NCBI RefSeq assembly: GCF_009768975.1
Contig: NZ_CP035733.1
Span: 1,798,001-1,862,000, forward strand
Source: Sphingorhabdus lacus
GTDB taxonomy: Bacteria; Pseudomonadota; Alphaproteobacteria; Sphingomonadales; Sphingomonadaceae
Reading direction: 5' to 3'
Length of the DNA stretch: 64,000 nt
Made by a program: the position numbers and the translations under genes
Shown here: in pieces, positions 45,428 to 54,175 of the stretch
How the letters are laid out: every line of letters begins with the position of its first letter
Numbering within the stretch: the first letter of the stretch is position 1
The notes under the pieces: model-generated
The model's database searches: none
What the model was told of the DNA's origin: nothing
Seen by the model: the letters and a program-made list of their open reading frames with translations, nothing else

Positions 45428-46585
45428 ATGATGAGCCAGTTTGTATCGTCCGCAATGAAGGCGTCCTTACCGTTTCGGTGCTATACAGATTCGGAATTTT
45501 TTGAACGCGAGCGCCAGGGTCTTTTCCATCAAGAATGGTTCTGCGCAGCTCGCGAAGAGGACGTAGCTACTCCTGGCACCGCAATCGTTATTCCCGTTCT
45601 AGGTGAAAGCATCATTGTATCTCGGCTGTCGGATGGCAGCTTGCGCGCGCATCAGAATATCTGTCGGCACCGCGGCGCAAAAATGTGTGGTGAGGACTCC
45701 AAATGGGGCGTTACACTTAACGGCGGGATTGATCGCGGCTTCATTCGCTGTCCCTATCACCAATGGACTTATGGGTTGGATGGTACATTGATCAATGCAC
45801 CGCATCTTACAAAATCCGACGATTTCAACGCGTCTGATTTTAGTTTGATAGCTGTTGGCATAGCAACGTGGGGCGGCTTTATATTTCTGAAACTGCGGCC
45901 GGATGAAGGGGACGAACTACCGCGAACGCTCGGAGTGTCCGACATTGGCCTAGCTCCAAAACGGCTTGGCAATTATCCGCTGGAGACGCTGCAGACAGCT
46001 CATTCTATCAAATATGAGGTAGCTGCTAACTGGAAAGTCATCGCCGAAAATTATAACGAATGCTACCATTGCAGCGGTGTTCACCCCGAACTTTGCGAAA
46101 TTGTGCCGGTTTTCCGTAAGAAGGGCGGACTCGAACTTGACTGGGAAAATGGTGTCCCGCATCGCGAAGGAGCATGGACTTATACATTTAGTGGAACAAC
46201 CACGCGAAAACCTTTCGCAGGTCTCGACGAATATGAACTTGTGCGGCACAAGGGCGAACTTGTTTATCCAAACATGATGCTGTCCATGAGCGCCGAACAT
46301 GGTGCCGCATTCATACTTTGGCCCATTTCTGCGGACAAGACGATCGTCGAATGTCGCTTTCTTTTTGCCCCTGACGAAATCGCGAGTCCCGAATTCGATG
46401 GGTCAGACGCGATAGACTTTTGGGATATAACAAACCGGCAGGATTGGGCCGTTTGCGAGCGTGTTCAGCAAGGAATGAGTGTCGGACGAATTGAACACGG
46501 CTGGTACGCTCCAATGGAAGATGATAGCCTCGATATTCGCAAATATCTCGGCGAGAGGCTGGGGCACGATGTAATAAATCAATAG
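45428..46585 (+). CDS. Rieske non-heme iron oxygenase, glycine-betaine monooxygenase (GbcA)-like
   Basis: A 385-residue oxygenase component. The Rieske 2Fe-2S ligands are C79-x-H81 and C108-x2-H111 (CRHRG, CPYHQW); the mononuclear iron site has H214 and H219 in ENYNECYHCSGVHP and a C-terminal Asp around 340 (FWDITNRQDW). The WKVIAENYNECYHC pattern is that of enzymes that hydroxylate N-methyl groups of quaternary amines (glycine betaine, stachydrine, carnitine), releasing formaldehyde. No ferredoxin-reductase partner is encoded in the window. ATG 45428 or 45431 follow GAGAGG. It is divergent from the TonB receptor, and its stop overlaps the convergent tetR-like gene by 7 bp. The exact substrate is not known. 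Confidence 0.8.
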   Translation: MMSQFVSSAMKASLPFRCYTDSEFFERERQGLFHQEWFCAAREEDVATPGTAIVIPVLGESIIVSRLSDGSLRAHQNICRHRGAKMCGEDSKWGVTLNGGIDRGFIRCPYHQWTYGLDGTLINAPHLTKSDDFNASDFSLIAVGIATWGGFIFLKLRPDEGDELPRTLGVSDIGLAPKRLGNYPLETLQTAHSIKYEVAANWKVIAENYNECYHCSGVHPELCEIVPVFRKKGGLELDWENGVPHREGAWTYTFSGTTTRKPFAGLDEYELVRHKGELVYPNMMLSMSAEHGAAFILWPISADKTIVECRFLFAPDEIASPEFDGSDAIDFWDITNRQDWAVCERVQQGMSVGRIEHGWYAPMEDDSLDIRKYLGERLGHDVINQ

Positions 46586-47214
46586 AGTAAAACCTTGTCG
46601 TAAATGGTTCCCAACCTCTCTCTTTCAGCACTGCTTTCACGAATACCGAGCGTGTAATAGCCTACTTGGTGATAATAGGTTATCCGTCCGCGAACTTCCG
46701 CTTCGTCCTCATCAAAACCATATGACTTGAACATCTCAGCGAAGGCAGCAACTCTTATATCATCAATTCGATGAACCGCTTCTGCGACCAAAGAATCTGT
46801 TCGTGCCCAGTCACGAATGGCGGAGTCGAAGGCGGGATCAAAGTCGGTTTCATCGATCCACAAGCGACCGACAGTCTTGTCAAAATCACTTCTTTCTCCC
46901 CTAGCTCCGGCTGCTTTGATCGCTGCCAGCATTGGTTCGGTGTTGGATGCTTCCCACAAATGAAGGAGCGCATCCAAAAGAGAGTCACGATCCTCAAAAT
47001 GCCAATAAAAACTCCCGCGTGTCACGTTGATACGCTTTGCAAGCAAATCGACCTTCACTCCATCGATTCCGCTTTCTACCAACATGGTTCGGGCCGCGCT
47101 TATCCAGTCTTCGCGACTCAATCGCGAAGATTTACGATATGTCTTTCCTGAGGATGGCCGTTGTGGCCTGCCGTTGCTCGGCATATTATTTTTCTTAACA
47201 GCTTCACGCCCCAT
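46579..47214 (-). CDS. TetR/AcrR-family transcriptional regulator
   Basis: A 211-residue repressor-type protein. The N-terminal helix-turn-helix is seen in WISAARTMLVESGIDGVKVDLL followed by AKRINVTRGSFYWHFEDRDSLL; the C-terminal ligand domain is not diagnostic. ATG 47214 is used, with only a weak GGGG upstream; ATG 47184 would remove a basic N-terminal tail. The gene lies between the Rieske oxygenase (convergent) and purU (divergent). A palindrome of the T family is in the purU promoter 230 bp away and three more control neighbouring operons, so I infer that it binds these sites and releases them in the presence of the cluster's substrate or a demethylated product. Confidence 0.85.
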   Translation of the reverse strand: MGREAVKKNNMPSNGRPQRPSSGKTYRKSSRLSREDWISAARTMLVESGIDGVKVDLLAKRINVTRGSFYWHFEDRDSLLDALLHLWEASNTEPMLAAIKAAGARGERSDFDKTVGRLWIDETDFDPAFDSAIRDWARTDSLVAEAVHRIDDIRVAAFAEMFKSYGFDEDEAEVRGRITYYHQVGYYTLGIRESSAERERLGTIYDKVLLY

Positions 47215-47444
47215 CAATCTGCGCCCCGCAAAACATCAGCTGAGACGATGCCATGAAGCGCCCGCAGCCCACCGAAACGGCGAAACTTGGATTTGAGACC
47301 CCCAATAGTCGTAGCACTGCAAATGTGCGCCTCCCCCAGCCAGCTATCCCCTTCAGTTTGGCTTAGAACCCAAATGCGATTCGTCCAACGAGGGTGGTGT
47401 TCGCCAATAGGCTGCGTTTCATCGAAGTTCAACGATTGCTATTA

Positions 47445-47462
47445 CCATACAGTTGTGTATGG
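47445..47462. promoter_or_regulatory. TetR-type operator candidate T3
   Basis: CCATACAGTTGTGTATGG: 7-bp perfect arms CCATACA and TGTATGG around GTTG. It ends 51 bp before the purU ATG and lies in the region divergent to the tetR-like gene, the classic position for an autoregulated local repressor. Confidence 0.72.
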
Positions 47463-47512
47463 TTTGCCTAGGCAACGAAACGCCGCCTAAAACCTTGTGC
47501 CGGGAACACAAA

Positions 47513-48364
47513 ATGAAGAACAATATTATTCTCACTATTCGCTGCGCTGATAGACCTGGATTGGTGGCGTCTGTCACAAGTTTTCTGGCGGAGCGAAACT
47601 TCACCATTATCGAATCGCACCAGCATCAGGATGCGGACGATTTCTTTATGCGTATTGTGTTCGCTCCAATATGCGACACGTCCCTGAATTTGGCCCAAAT
47701 TGAATCGTCCTTTAAGTCGATTTCGTCGCAATTTGGTATGACCGCTGCATTTACACATACCGCCAAGCGACCCAAAATTTTGATAATGGTCTCAAAGTTT
47801 GGTCACTGCTTGCACGATCTGCTGCATCGTTGGCGCGCGGGGCAGTTGGCTGTCGACATCCCTGCAGTTGTCTCCAACCATGACGACATGCGTTCGTTTA
47901 CCGAATGGAATGGCATTCCTTATCATCACTTGCCGATCACACCGCAAAACAAATTAGAACAGGAGGAAGTTCTGCTGAAACTAGCGAACGACTACGATAT
48001 CGATTTGGTCGTTTTGGCGAGGTACATGCAGGTCCTATCACCTGGTCTTTGTGCAGCTTTATCTGAGCGATGCATAAACATTCATCACAGCTTTCTCCCA
48101 AGTTTCAAGGGTGCAAAACCTTATCATCAAGCTCATGCACGCGGAGTAAAATTGATAGGGGCGACGGCGCACTATGTTACTACCGATTTGGATGAAGGCC
48201 CGATTATCGAACAGGATACACGAAGGGTCAGCCATTCTCGAACGGCTGAACAACTCGTCCAAATTGGTCAAGAGGTCGAAGCTAGCGTACTTTCACGAGC
48301 GGTTCGCTGGCATATCGAAAAGCGTGTCATCCTAAATGGCGCTCGAACGATCATATTCGACTAA
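47513..48364 (+). CDS. purU: formyltetrahydrofolate deformylase
   Basis: A 283-residue enzyme hydrolysing 10-formyl-THF to formate and THF. An N-terminal ACT domain (about 5-80) precedes a PurN-like formyltransferase fold with N189, H191 (INIHHSFLP) and D227 (TTDLDEGP), the H to D spacing of 36 being that of E. coli PurN. ATG 47513 is chosen because it begins the ACT domain normally; upstream the frame runs through the T3 operator. PurU copies beside sarcosine oxidase or betaine demethylation genes keep free THF available when C1 units flood in from N-methyl groups. That context, plus a shared operator, indicates a catabolic rather than a purine-related role. Confidence 0.92.
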   Translation: MKNNIILTIRCADRPGLVASVTSFLAERNFTIIESHQHQDADDFFMRIVFAPICDTSLNLAQIESSFKSISSQFGMTAAFTHTAKRPKILIMVSKFGHCLHDLLHRWRAGQLAVDIPAVVSNHDDMRSFTEWNGIPYHHLPITPQNKLEQEEVLLKLANDYDIDLVVLARYMQVLSPGLCAALSERCINIHHSFLPSFKGAKPYHQAHARGVKLIGATAHYVTTDLDEGPIIEQDTRRVSHSRTAEQLVQIGQEVEASVLSRAVRWHIEKRVILNGARTIIFD

Positions 48365-48446
48365 AAACGCGAAGTAGGCGAAAGTTACGTGACCTTTGGT
48401 ATCGACACAAGATGGCCATGGGCAGTTTGGCGTTTCTAGCTCGGTA

Positions 48447-51170
48447 TCAGTAAGTGCCTGCTAGGGCGGATAATGCCCGCCTTTGGATTACCGTGGAAGG
48501 CAGCCTTTGGAGTGCAGCGATCAGCGCTTGCGATCTGCGCGTTTCAATTTCACTAGACGAGCCTTGGCGCACAACATGAGCAAAGACGAGTGCCGTTTCT
48601 GCGAGCATCGCATCATCACCAATCAGTTGAGCCAAAGTCGCTCGCTGAATGAGAAGATCAGTGGTAGTTTCGACGCTAAGGGCAGCATCGACAATATCCA
48701 ATGCTTCGCGGGACATGTCCCCTCGCAAGTCGGGCCTCAAAGAGCCAATTCTTTCCAGCCGCCAAGCCGCGCGCAGATGATTTGCAGATGCATATCCGGG
48801 TTCGGTTGGTATCAGAGATGCGAGATTTTCGTCCATTGCAGCAAGCGCTGCATAGTCACCCGCAGTACCTTTTTGTCGAGCAGCAGCCAACAAGCTGTTT
48901 TCGGTAGTTCGCGAAAATGGAAGCAAGCCCGCTTGCGCGAGGCGCAAACTAGAATAGGCACTGTCGGCCCTTACTTCAGCGGGTCTTTTCGTAATAGCAT
49001 CCAAAGCTGTGCGGGTCATTATTCCACGTCCAGGCCCGGTTTCGAACGCCATCGAGTTCCTGTCGTCGCCGATCAATTCGACTCCTTTAATCAATTGTCG
49101 CACGGAATGCTCGTCTAGCAAAAGCGACCATGCGAAGTCCTGAGCACTCAGAATTCCGGCTCGTTTGAACAATTTAGAGCTGGTCGACCCTACCCTAACA
49201 AATCCGCTTTCGGGTGAAATAGGAGCATCGGATGCGATGATAATAAGATTGAACGGAACCGGTTCATAGACCCGTACAACCTTAAATTCTGATGCAACCG
49301 TTGCCAGAAATGATCGCATTAAATGTGGATCTACAAAGGACGCGTTCATCCATTGCACGAACACTCCGCGATCTGCCAAACGGGATTTTGCAAGCGCGAC
49401 AAACTGCTGCGTGTAAAGACTAGCCGAGCCTGCCGTCCAGGGATGCGACGGCTGCGACACAATGATGTCGTAACTTTTTCTCGTTCGCAACATGGAGTTA
49501 CGCGCATCATTATGGACAAGTGTAATTCTGGAGTCGGCGAGTGGGTTCACTTCGCGCTGAGACGCGATGTTGCGGTTAGCTTCAATTATACGTTGCTCGA
49601 TTTCGACTACATCAATTCGGCGAACCCACGAAGGGACAGTCTCGAGACTGACGCCACCACCCAAGCCGATTACCATCATCGACCGGGCCTCTGTGCGTGC
49701 TAAGGCAGGCAACACAGTCAGCCAATGCTGATCATTCAAAGAAGGCGGCATACCCGCTCGTGGCACGAGCGCTTCTGGCAGGCCATCGCTGCGAACGACG
49801 ATTCCATCATCACGATCCCGAACTTCAACGGTCGCGACGCGACCGACGCTCAGGGAGAGAAGTTCGCCGCTTGTGTCGCTATCGACTACACCATTTTTCA
49901 AGAGTGAATAAGGTTCGGGAATGCCGAGAAGCAGCGCACCGATAGAAGCTAGAGCGCATCCGGCAAATCCCGAAGCGGCTTTCATGTTCGGTGAAGCCGC
50001 AGCTGCTGCAAGAAAGAGAAGCAACGCAGCAACCAGTAAAGTGCCACCGAAGCCAAACGACTCCAGTAGATAGTGTCCGGCTAACATGGAACCAACCACT
50101 GCTCCTGCAGTGTTTGAGGCATAGATCAAGGCAGCACTTCTTGCAGGATCGCCTCCGGCCGCGTCAACGAAACGCGGGTAGGCCATACCAAACGCTACAG
50201 CGCCCGGGAATAGAGCCAACACCGCTGTTTTGGCCGCTGCCCCGGTTACCAATATCGCTATATAGCCGAGCACCGAAAGGACTGCACCTGCTGTGAGCGC
50301 AATTGCCGCGCTACCGGTTTTCCGAGCTGCGAAGATGCCACCAAGTGCTAGGCCAGCCAGCCACAGACCAAGCATAAACGCAAAACCTTGGGTAGTTCCT
50401 CCAAACGGTATTGCCAGAAGTCTCGTCCAAAAAACCTCGAGCGCAAAGGTAGCGATACCCGCAAGACCTGCCGCAATCAGCAACCTGGGAACTGGCCGAG
50501 GACCTGATCCTTCGCCACACTCAGCATTTTGACTATTGGCACGCAGATGGCGCCAAGCCAAAGCGGCGGCAGCCAAATTAGCCACTGCTCCCAATTGGCT
50601 CGCGGCAGTTAGACCAATATATGGAACGAGCAGGAAACCAGCCAACACCGCCCCTGCAGCGGCCCCAAATGTGTTTAATGCATATAAGCCTGCAACATCT
50701 TCTGTTTCACCGCGAACGGCACGAACTAGAATTGGCAAAGTCGCACCCATTGCGATCGTTGGAGGTGCGAATGCCACCATAACTATAATCAGGTAAACAC
50801 CAAACTGGGGCAAGCCGGCGTCAGGTGGCAACAAAGATCCGCTCGCTAGCAGACTTATCGCTAGCGTTTGGAGCGCTGGAAATACAAATGGCAGGGCAAT
50901 CGCCCAAAGCGCTATGAATAGCTCAAGAAGGACATAGCGTTTGCCAGCATCAAGACTGGAATTGAGCCAGCGGGCAGCAATCCAGCCTCCAAGAGCAAGA
51001 CCGCCCAAAAAGCTCGCTAGCATAATTGCTACAGCGCTTTGAGCGGTGCCGATTGCAACCGACATCTGGTGCGTCCACACTATCTGGTAGACAAGCGCCG
51101 CCATGCCCGAAAGCAGCATGCAAATTGCTGCAATAGTTCTTTTTAGAGAAGGCAATCGTTCGGTGTTCAT
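48447..51170 (-). CDS. membrane-fused spermidine-synthase-like (polyamine aminopropyltransferase fold) protein
   Basis: A 907-residue protein in three parts: about 430 residues with 12 or more hydrophobic segments related to MFS-like spermidine synthase N-domains, a Rossmann methyltransferase-like domain (GLGGGVSLETVP, VVEIEQRIIEANR, LVHNDARNSMLRT, DIIVSQPSHPWTAGSASLYTQQF), and about 200 C-terminal residues of helical repeats. The DxR and SQPSHPW motifs occupy the places of the D-x-S/T and gate-loop residues of SpeE, but substrate-binding acidic residues are not clearly retained, so true aminopropyl transfer is doubtful. It converges with purU and lies downstream of the third TonB receptor, behind a strong hairpin. 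The role is unknown. Confidence 0.75.
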   Translation of the reverse strand: MNTERLPSLKRTIAAICMLLSGMAALVYQIVWTHQMSVAIGTAQSAVAIMLASFLGGLALGGWIAARWLNSSLDAGKRYVLLELFIALWAIALPFVFPALQTLAISLLASGSLLPPDAGLPQFGVYLIIVMVAFAPPTIAMGATLPILVRAVRGETEDVAGLYALNTFGAAAGAVLAGFLLVPYIGLTAASQLGAVANLAAAALAWRHLRANSQNAECGEGSGPRPVPRLLIAAGLAGIATFALEVFWTRLLAIPFGGTTQGFAFMLGLWLAGLALGGIFAARKTGSAAIALTAGAVLSVLGYIAILVTGAAAKTAVLALFPGAVAFGMAYPRFVDAAGGDPARSAALIYASNTAGAVVGSMLAGHYLLESFGFGGTLLVAALLLFLAAAAASPNMKAASGFAGCALASIGALLLGIPEPYSLLKNGVVDSDTSGELLSLSVGRVATVEVRDRDDGIVVRSDGLPEALVPRAGMPPSLNDQHWLTVLPALARTEARSMMVIGLGGGVSLETVPSWVRRIDVVEIEQRIIEANRNIASQREVNPLADSRITLVHNDARNSMLRTRKSYDIIVSQPSHPWTAGSASLYTQQFVALAKSRLADRGVFVQWMNASFVDPHLMRSFLATVASEFKVVRVYEPVPFNLIIIASDAPISPESGFVRVGSTSSKLFKRAGILSAQDFAWSLLLDEHSVRQLIKGVELIGDDRNSMAFETGPGRGIMTRTALDAITKRPAEVRADSAYSSLRLAQAGLLPFSRTTENSLLAAARQKGTAGDYAALAAMDENLASLIPTEPGYASANHLRAAWRLERIGSLRPDLRGDMSREALDIVDAALSVETTTDLLIQRATLAQLIGDDAMLAETALVFAHVVRQGSSSEIETRRSQALIAALQRLPSTVIQRRALSALAGTY

Positions 51171-51196
51171 TCCACACTTGTATGGCCATGAAATGA

Positions 51197-51229
51197 CAGA
51201 GCCGGGCTGATAATGCTAGCCCGGCTCTG
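51197..51229. terminator. strong hairpin between the third TonB receptor and the spermidine-synthase-like gene
   Basis: Perfect 12-bp arms CAGAGCCGGGCT (51197-51208) and AGCCCGGCTCTG (51218-51229) with a 9-base loop, 12 bp after the receptor stop codon. On the minus strand it is followed by TCATTTCATGG, only a weak T-tract. Probably a terminator or attenuating stem for receptor transcripts. Confidence 0.6.
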
Positions 51230-51241
51230 CAATTCATTAGG

Positions 51242-53563
51242 TCAGAATTTATAGCGCGCCTGGATGGTGAATGTCCGAGGCGGTTCGGTGAATGCGGCGA
51301 TAGAATTGAAGCCGCCCGGTATAGTGTTTTTGAACGCTGCTGTGCGCTTGTCGGTCAAATTGCGGACTGCCAGCGACAAATCCCAGCCACTGTCGCTAGC
51401 CAGTCCGAGCCTCGCATTTAGCTTTGCGAATTTTTCCTGGAAGGAGTTAGGGTTTATGTCCGTCAAGGTCGCAAAACGCCCCGTAAAGTAAAGATCGCTC
51501 CCGGCGCGAAGTGTAAGGCCGCTTCCAATATCTTGCGACCAGTCTGCAGCAATGGTTCCGGACCATTTTGGCGCATAAGGCGTGGTCACTCCGGACAAGT
51601 TTTGGGTATTGTTTGCCGTATTACATCCGAGCGCCGCGGTTTGACCTGCAAAGCATTGAGCGGTGGTAAAGTCCTCATATGTCGCGTCAAGATACGTAAC
51701 ATTGGTCGAAAGTCTGAAGTCGCGGGTCACAGCAAACTGGAGCTCTGCTTCCAGTCCTTGCGTACGTGCGGATGCCGCATTCGTGGTTTGGAATAGCGCG
51801 GTTGCAGGATCGAATGATGAAACCTGTAAGTCCTTATAGTCGCTACGGAACGCGGTGAGGTTGAGTAGCACACGCTTGTCGAAGAAGCGGCTCTTCAATC
51901 CGATTTCATAGGCATTCGCAATTTCCGGATTGAACGGTCCACCATCGGTGCCCGAGAAACCACCTGATTTAAAACCCTTTTTGAAGCTCGTATACAGCAT
52001 TACGTCTTCTGCTGGGCGAAATTCTAGCGTTATAGCTGGTTGAAGCTTTTTGTCTTTCCGGTCTGCCTGAAGAACAGGCAGCGGGGTACAACCTGAGTAT
52101 GGTGTAGACTCGCATCCGGCAAATTCGAGATCTTTTTTGACCTCTTCATAACGCAGCCCGCCACGCAATGTCACAGGCCCAAGCGCGTAACTTGCCTCGC
52201 CAAACAGCGCCCATGACGACGCATCTTCTATACTGTCCTGAACGCTGCCGATAATCCGCGCGTTGACAAACGCAGGCGTGCGGTTGGTGGAACCGGGCGG
52301 CGGTGGGACAACCAGCGGCAATAGGTTGCGCGCATCATTGTCGGACGTGCTGACAACGTCGTTGTTGTTCTTGTCGACGTAAGCCCCAAGAAACCAGTTA
52401 AATGGGCCATCTTTAGGCGAGATTAAGCGAATTTCCTGACTGAACTGATTATAACGTTCGGTGAAGGTCGCGGTCGAATAGTTGGCGATACCCTGATCAG
52501 TATCTATAAACTGATAATTCTTGTATTTGTAGTAGCCTGTAACTGAACTTAGGGTCACACCGCTATCAAACTCATAGTCGAGTAGCAGGGTGCCCCCTAC
52601 TGAACGCATCCTGTTATAAAATGACCCCCCATTATCATCGGTATACAGATCGGGTCGTGCTGATTCCGCAGCAGAGGGTATCAGACCGCTCGACGCTTTG
52701 AAGCGATCAAACAGGCAAGGTTCGCGAACAGCATCCGATATATCGCGGCGGAAATTGGGCTGACAAATGATCGACTGATTGTTGCGACCCCGATCATCAT
52801 TATTCCCGAAATAGCTGATCGCCGTCAGCTTGAGCCTTTCTGCCAATTGTCCAGTGACAATCATGCGTCCCAAAAGGTCCTCGATTTCTGGTTCTTTACG
52901 ACCGGTGACCGTGTTAGTTAGATAACCCTCAGATTTACGATACCGCACTGCGAAACGCGTTGCCCAATCGTCGCCAAGCGGAATATCGACTGCACCAAAC
53001 AGTGCTTTTTCGTTCGTTACCGGTTCATAACTGAACTCCACCTCACCGCCAAACTCTTCGTCGGGCCGACGAGTTGTAACGTTGATTGCTCCAGCGATTG
53101 CGTTTTTTCCTAGAAATGTCGGCTGTGGTCCCTTCAGGAATTCGATCCGGTCGATGTCAAGAAATCCGAGTCGCTGCGTCCGTGCTCGACCGTAGTATAC
53201 ACCGTCGATATACATTGGCGCTGATTGTTCAAAACCGAGGTTTTGACCGGATCCAATACCACGTACGGTGATCGTATCTGCCATCCCCCCGCGGGAAACG
53301 CGTAATCCGGGTACCTGAACGTCTTCAAAATTCTGGACTGCACCGCTTCGCAGAAGATCCCCTGTGACAGCTTGCACGGATATGGGGACATCCTGCAACC
53401 GCTCAGGTCGTTTGGTGGCGGTAACAACAATCTCGCCAAGAGCTGGCGCATCATCTTCTTTGTCGTCCGATTGAGCGAAAACTGGCGAAGCGAGTGGCAA
53501 CGCCAACATCGTGGCCGCCATCAAGCTACCGAACTTGCCAATCTTTCCTTGGACGCAAATCAT
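51242..53563 (-). CDS. TonB-dependent outer-membrane receptor
   Basis: A 773-residue receptor. The signal peptide of about 30 residues ends SPVFA; the TonB-box-like GEIVVTATKRPER and the plug (YIDGVYYGRA, IEFLKGPQPTFLGKNAIAGAINVTTRRP) follow, and the barrel ends in FTIQARYKF with a terminal Phe. The plug reads GPQPTFLGKN instead of the usual GPQGTLYGRN. ATG 53563 has GGGAGGAAATC upstream; the frame continues upstream to 53650 through two GGTATACC palindromes and is not used there. The pair of palindromes, 62 bp apart, matches the AAHS transporter promoter, suggesting that receptor and inner-membrane transporter handle the same compound. Confidence 0.88.
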   Translation of the reverse strand: MICVQGKIGKFGSLMAATMLALPLASPVFAQSDDKEDDAPALGEIVVTATKRPERLQDVPISVQAVTGDLLRSGAVQNFEDVQVPGLRVSRGGMADTITVRGIGSGQNLGFEQSAPMYIDGVYYGRARTQRLGFLDIDRIEFLKGPQPTFLGKNAIAGAINVTTRRPDEEFGGEVEFSYEPVTNEKALFGAVDIPLGDDWATRFAVRYRKSEGYLTNTVTGRKEPEIEDLLGRMIVTGQLAERLKLTAISYFGNNDDRGRNNQSIICQPNFRRDISDAVREPCLFDRFKASSGLIPSAAESARPDLYTDDNGGSFYNRMRSVGGTLLLDYEFDSGVTLSSVTGYYKYKNYQFIDTDQGIANYSTATFTERYNQFSQEIRLISPKDGPFNWFLGAYVDKNNNDVVSTSDNDARNLLPLVVPPPPGSTNRTPAFVNARIIGSVQDSIEDASSWALFGEASYALGPVTLRGGLRYEEVKKDLEFAGCESTPYSGCTPLPVLQADRKDKKLQPAITLEFRPAEDVMLYTSFKKGFKSGGFSGTDGGPFNPEIANAYEIGLKSRFFDKRVLLNLTAFRSDYKDLQVSSFDPATALFQTTNAASARTQGLEAELQFAVTRDFRLSTNVTYLDATYEDFTTAQCFAGQTAALGCNTANNTQNLSGVTTPYAPKWSGTIAADWSQDIGSGLTLRAGSDLYFTGRFATLTDINPNSFQEKFAKLNARLGLASDSGWDLSLAVRNLTDKRTAAFKNTIPGGFNSIAAFTEPPRTFTIQARYKF

Positions 53564-53578
53564 GATTTCCTCCCTTAT

Positions 53579-53586
53579 GGTATACC
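53579..53586. promoter_or_regulatory. GGTATACC operator-like palindrome, proximal site of the third TonB receptor
   Basis: GGTATACC in TTATGGTATACCTATA, 16 bp before the ATG at 53563 and next to its ribosome binding site. It pairs with the copy at 53641. Confidence 0.55.
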
Positions 53587-53640
53587 TATATAGTGGATTA
53601 TGGCGTACACCCACAATTGTCAAGCCGATAACACCGATTT

Positions 53641-53648
53641 GGTATACC
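53641..53648. promoter_or_regulatory. GGTATACC operator-like palindrome, distal site of the third TonB receptor
   Basis: GGTATACC in TTTGGTATACCATAA, exactly 62 bp from the proximal copy, about six helical turns, so both sites face the same side of the DNA. Confidence 0.55.
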
Positions 53649-53713
53649 ATAATTGTGGGATAGGGTCAGCGCCGCACGCGGCGGCCCATGTCTTGCAACC
53701 ACTGGTCCGCCAG

Positions 53714-54175
53714 TCAAAATTCCAGAATGGTCTGATATGAGCGTGGAACCAGAACAGTGGACCGCCCGCCGATACAAAATGCTACAACACTGGTCTGGCG
53801 GATCATAAGGAGCTTGGCTTGGCCATTTTGCAACTCCACACCGGTCCAGGACACCAGAGAATCGGGATCGACATTCTCGAATGCCTCAAAACTGTCCGAT
53901 ACGTCAGAGGCGATGGCAGCGGCACCGAAAAGTAGCTTATTCAGCGCCTCATAACGTGCCGAAACGTCAGCTGTGGATCCAATAAGCAGCCAATCGCAAA
54001 GACTTTTGCGGATTGCTAGGTAACCGTTGTCGTTACTATAGAGCTGCATAAATTCAGGAAGCGGATGATCTAAGATCGCCTCGATAGCTTGCTTCAAATC
54101 GGCGTGCCGATCTGTATCAACTGTTAACTGAATGATACGACGATCAGATGTCAATGCACGTCCCCTCGCGATCAT
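53714..54175 (-). CDS. soxG: sarcosine oxidase gamma subunit-like
   Basis: About 153 residues, somewhat short for the family. Similarity is weak but the layout is that of SoxG: a GcvT-like fragment with QLYSNDNGYLAIRKSLCDWLLIG, VSARYEALNKLLFG and a closing RSYQTILEF. The main support is position: last gene of the soxB-D-A-G chain. ATG 54175 overlaps the soxA stop by 32 bp and has a poor ribosome binding site; a TTG at 54151 has GAGGGGAC upstream and would shorten it by eight residues. In the heterotetramer the gamma subunit contacts the THF-binding part of the alpha subunit and has no catalytic residues of its own. Confidence 0.72.
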   Translation of the reverse strand: MIARGRALTSDRRIIQLTVDTDRHADLKQAIEAILDHPLPEFMQLYSNDNGYLAIRKSLCDWLLIGSTADVSARYEALNKLLFGAAAIASDVSDSFEAFENVDPDSLVSWTGVELQNGQAKLLMIRQTSVVAFCIGGRSTVLVPRSYQTILEF

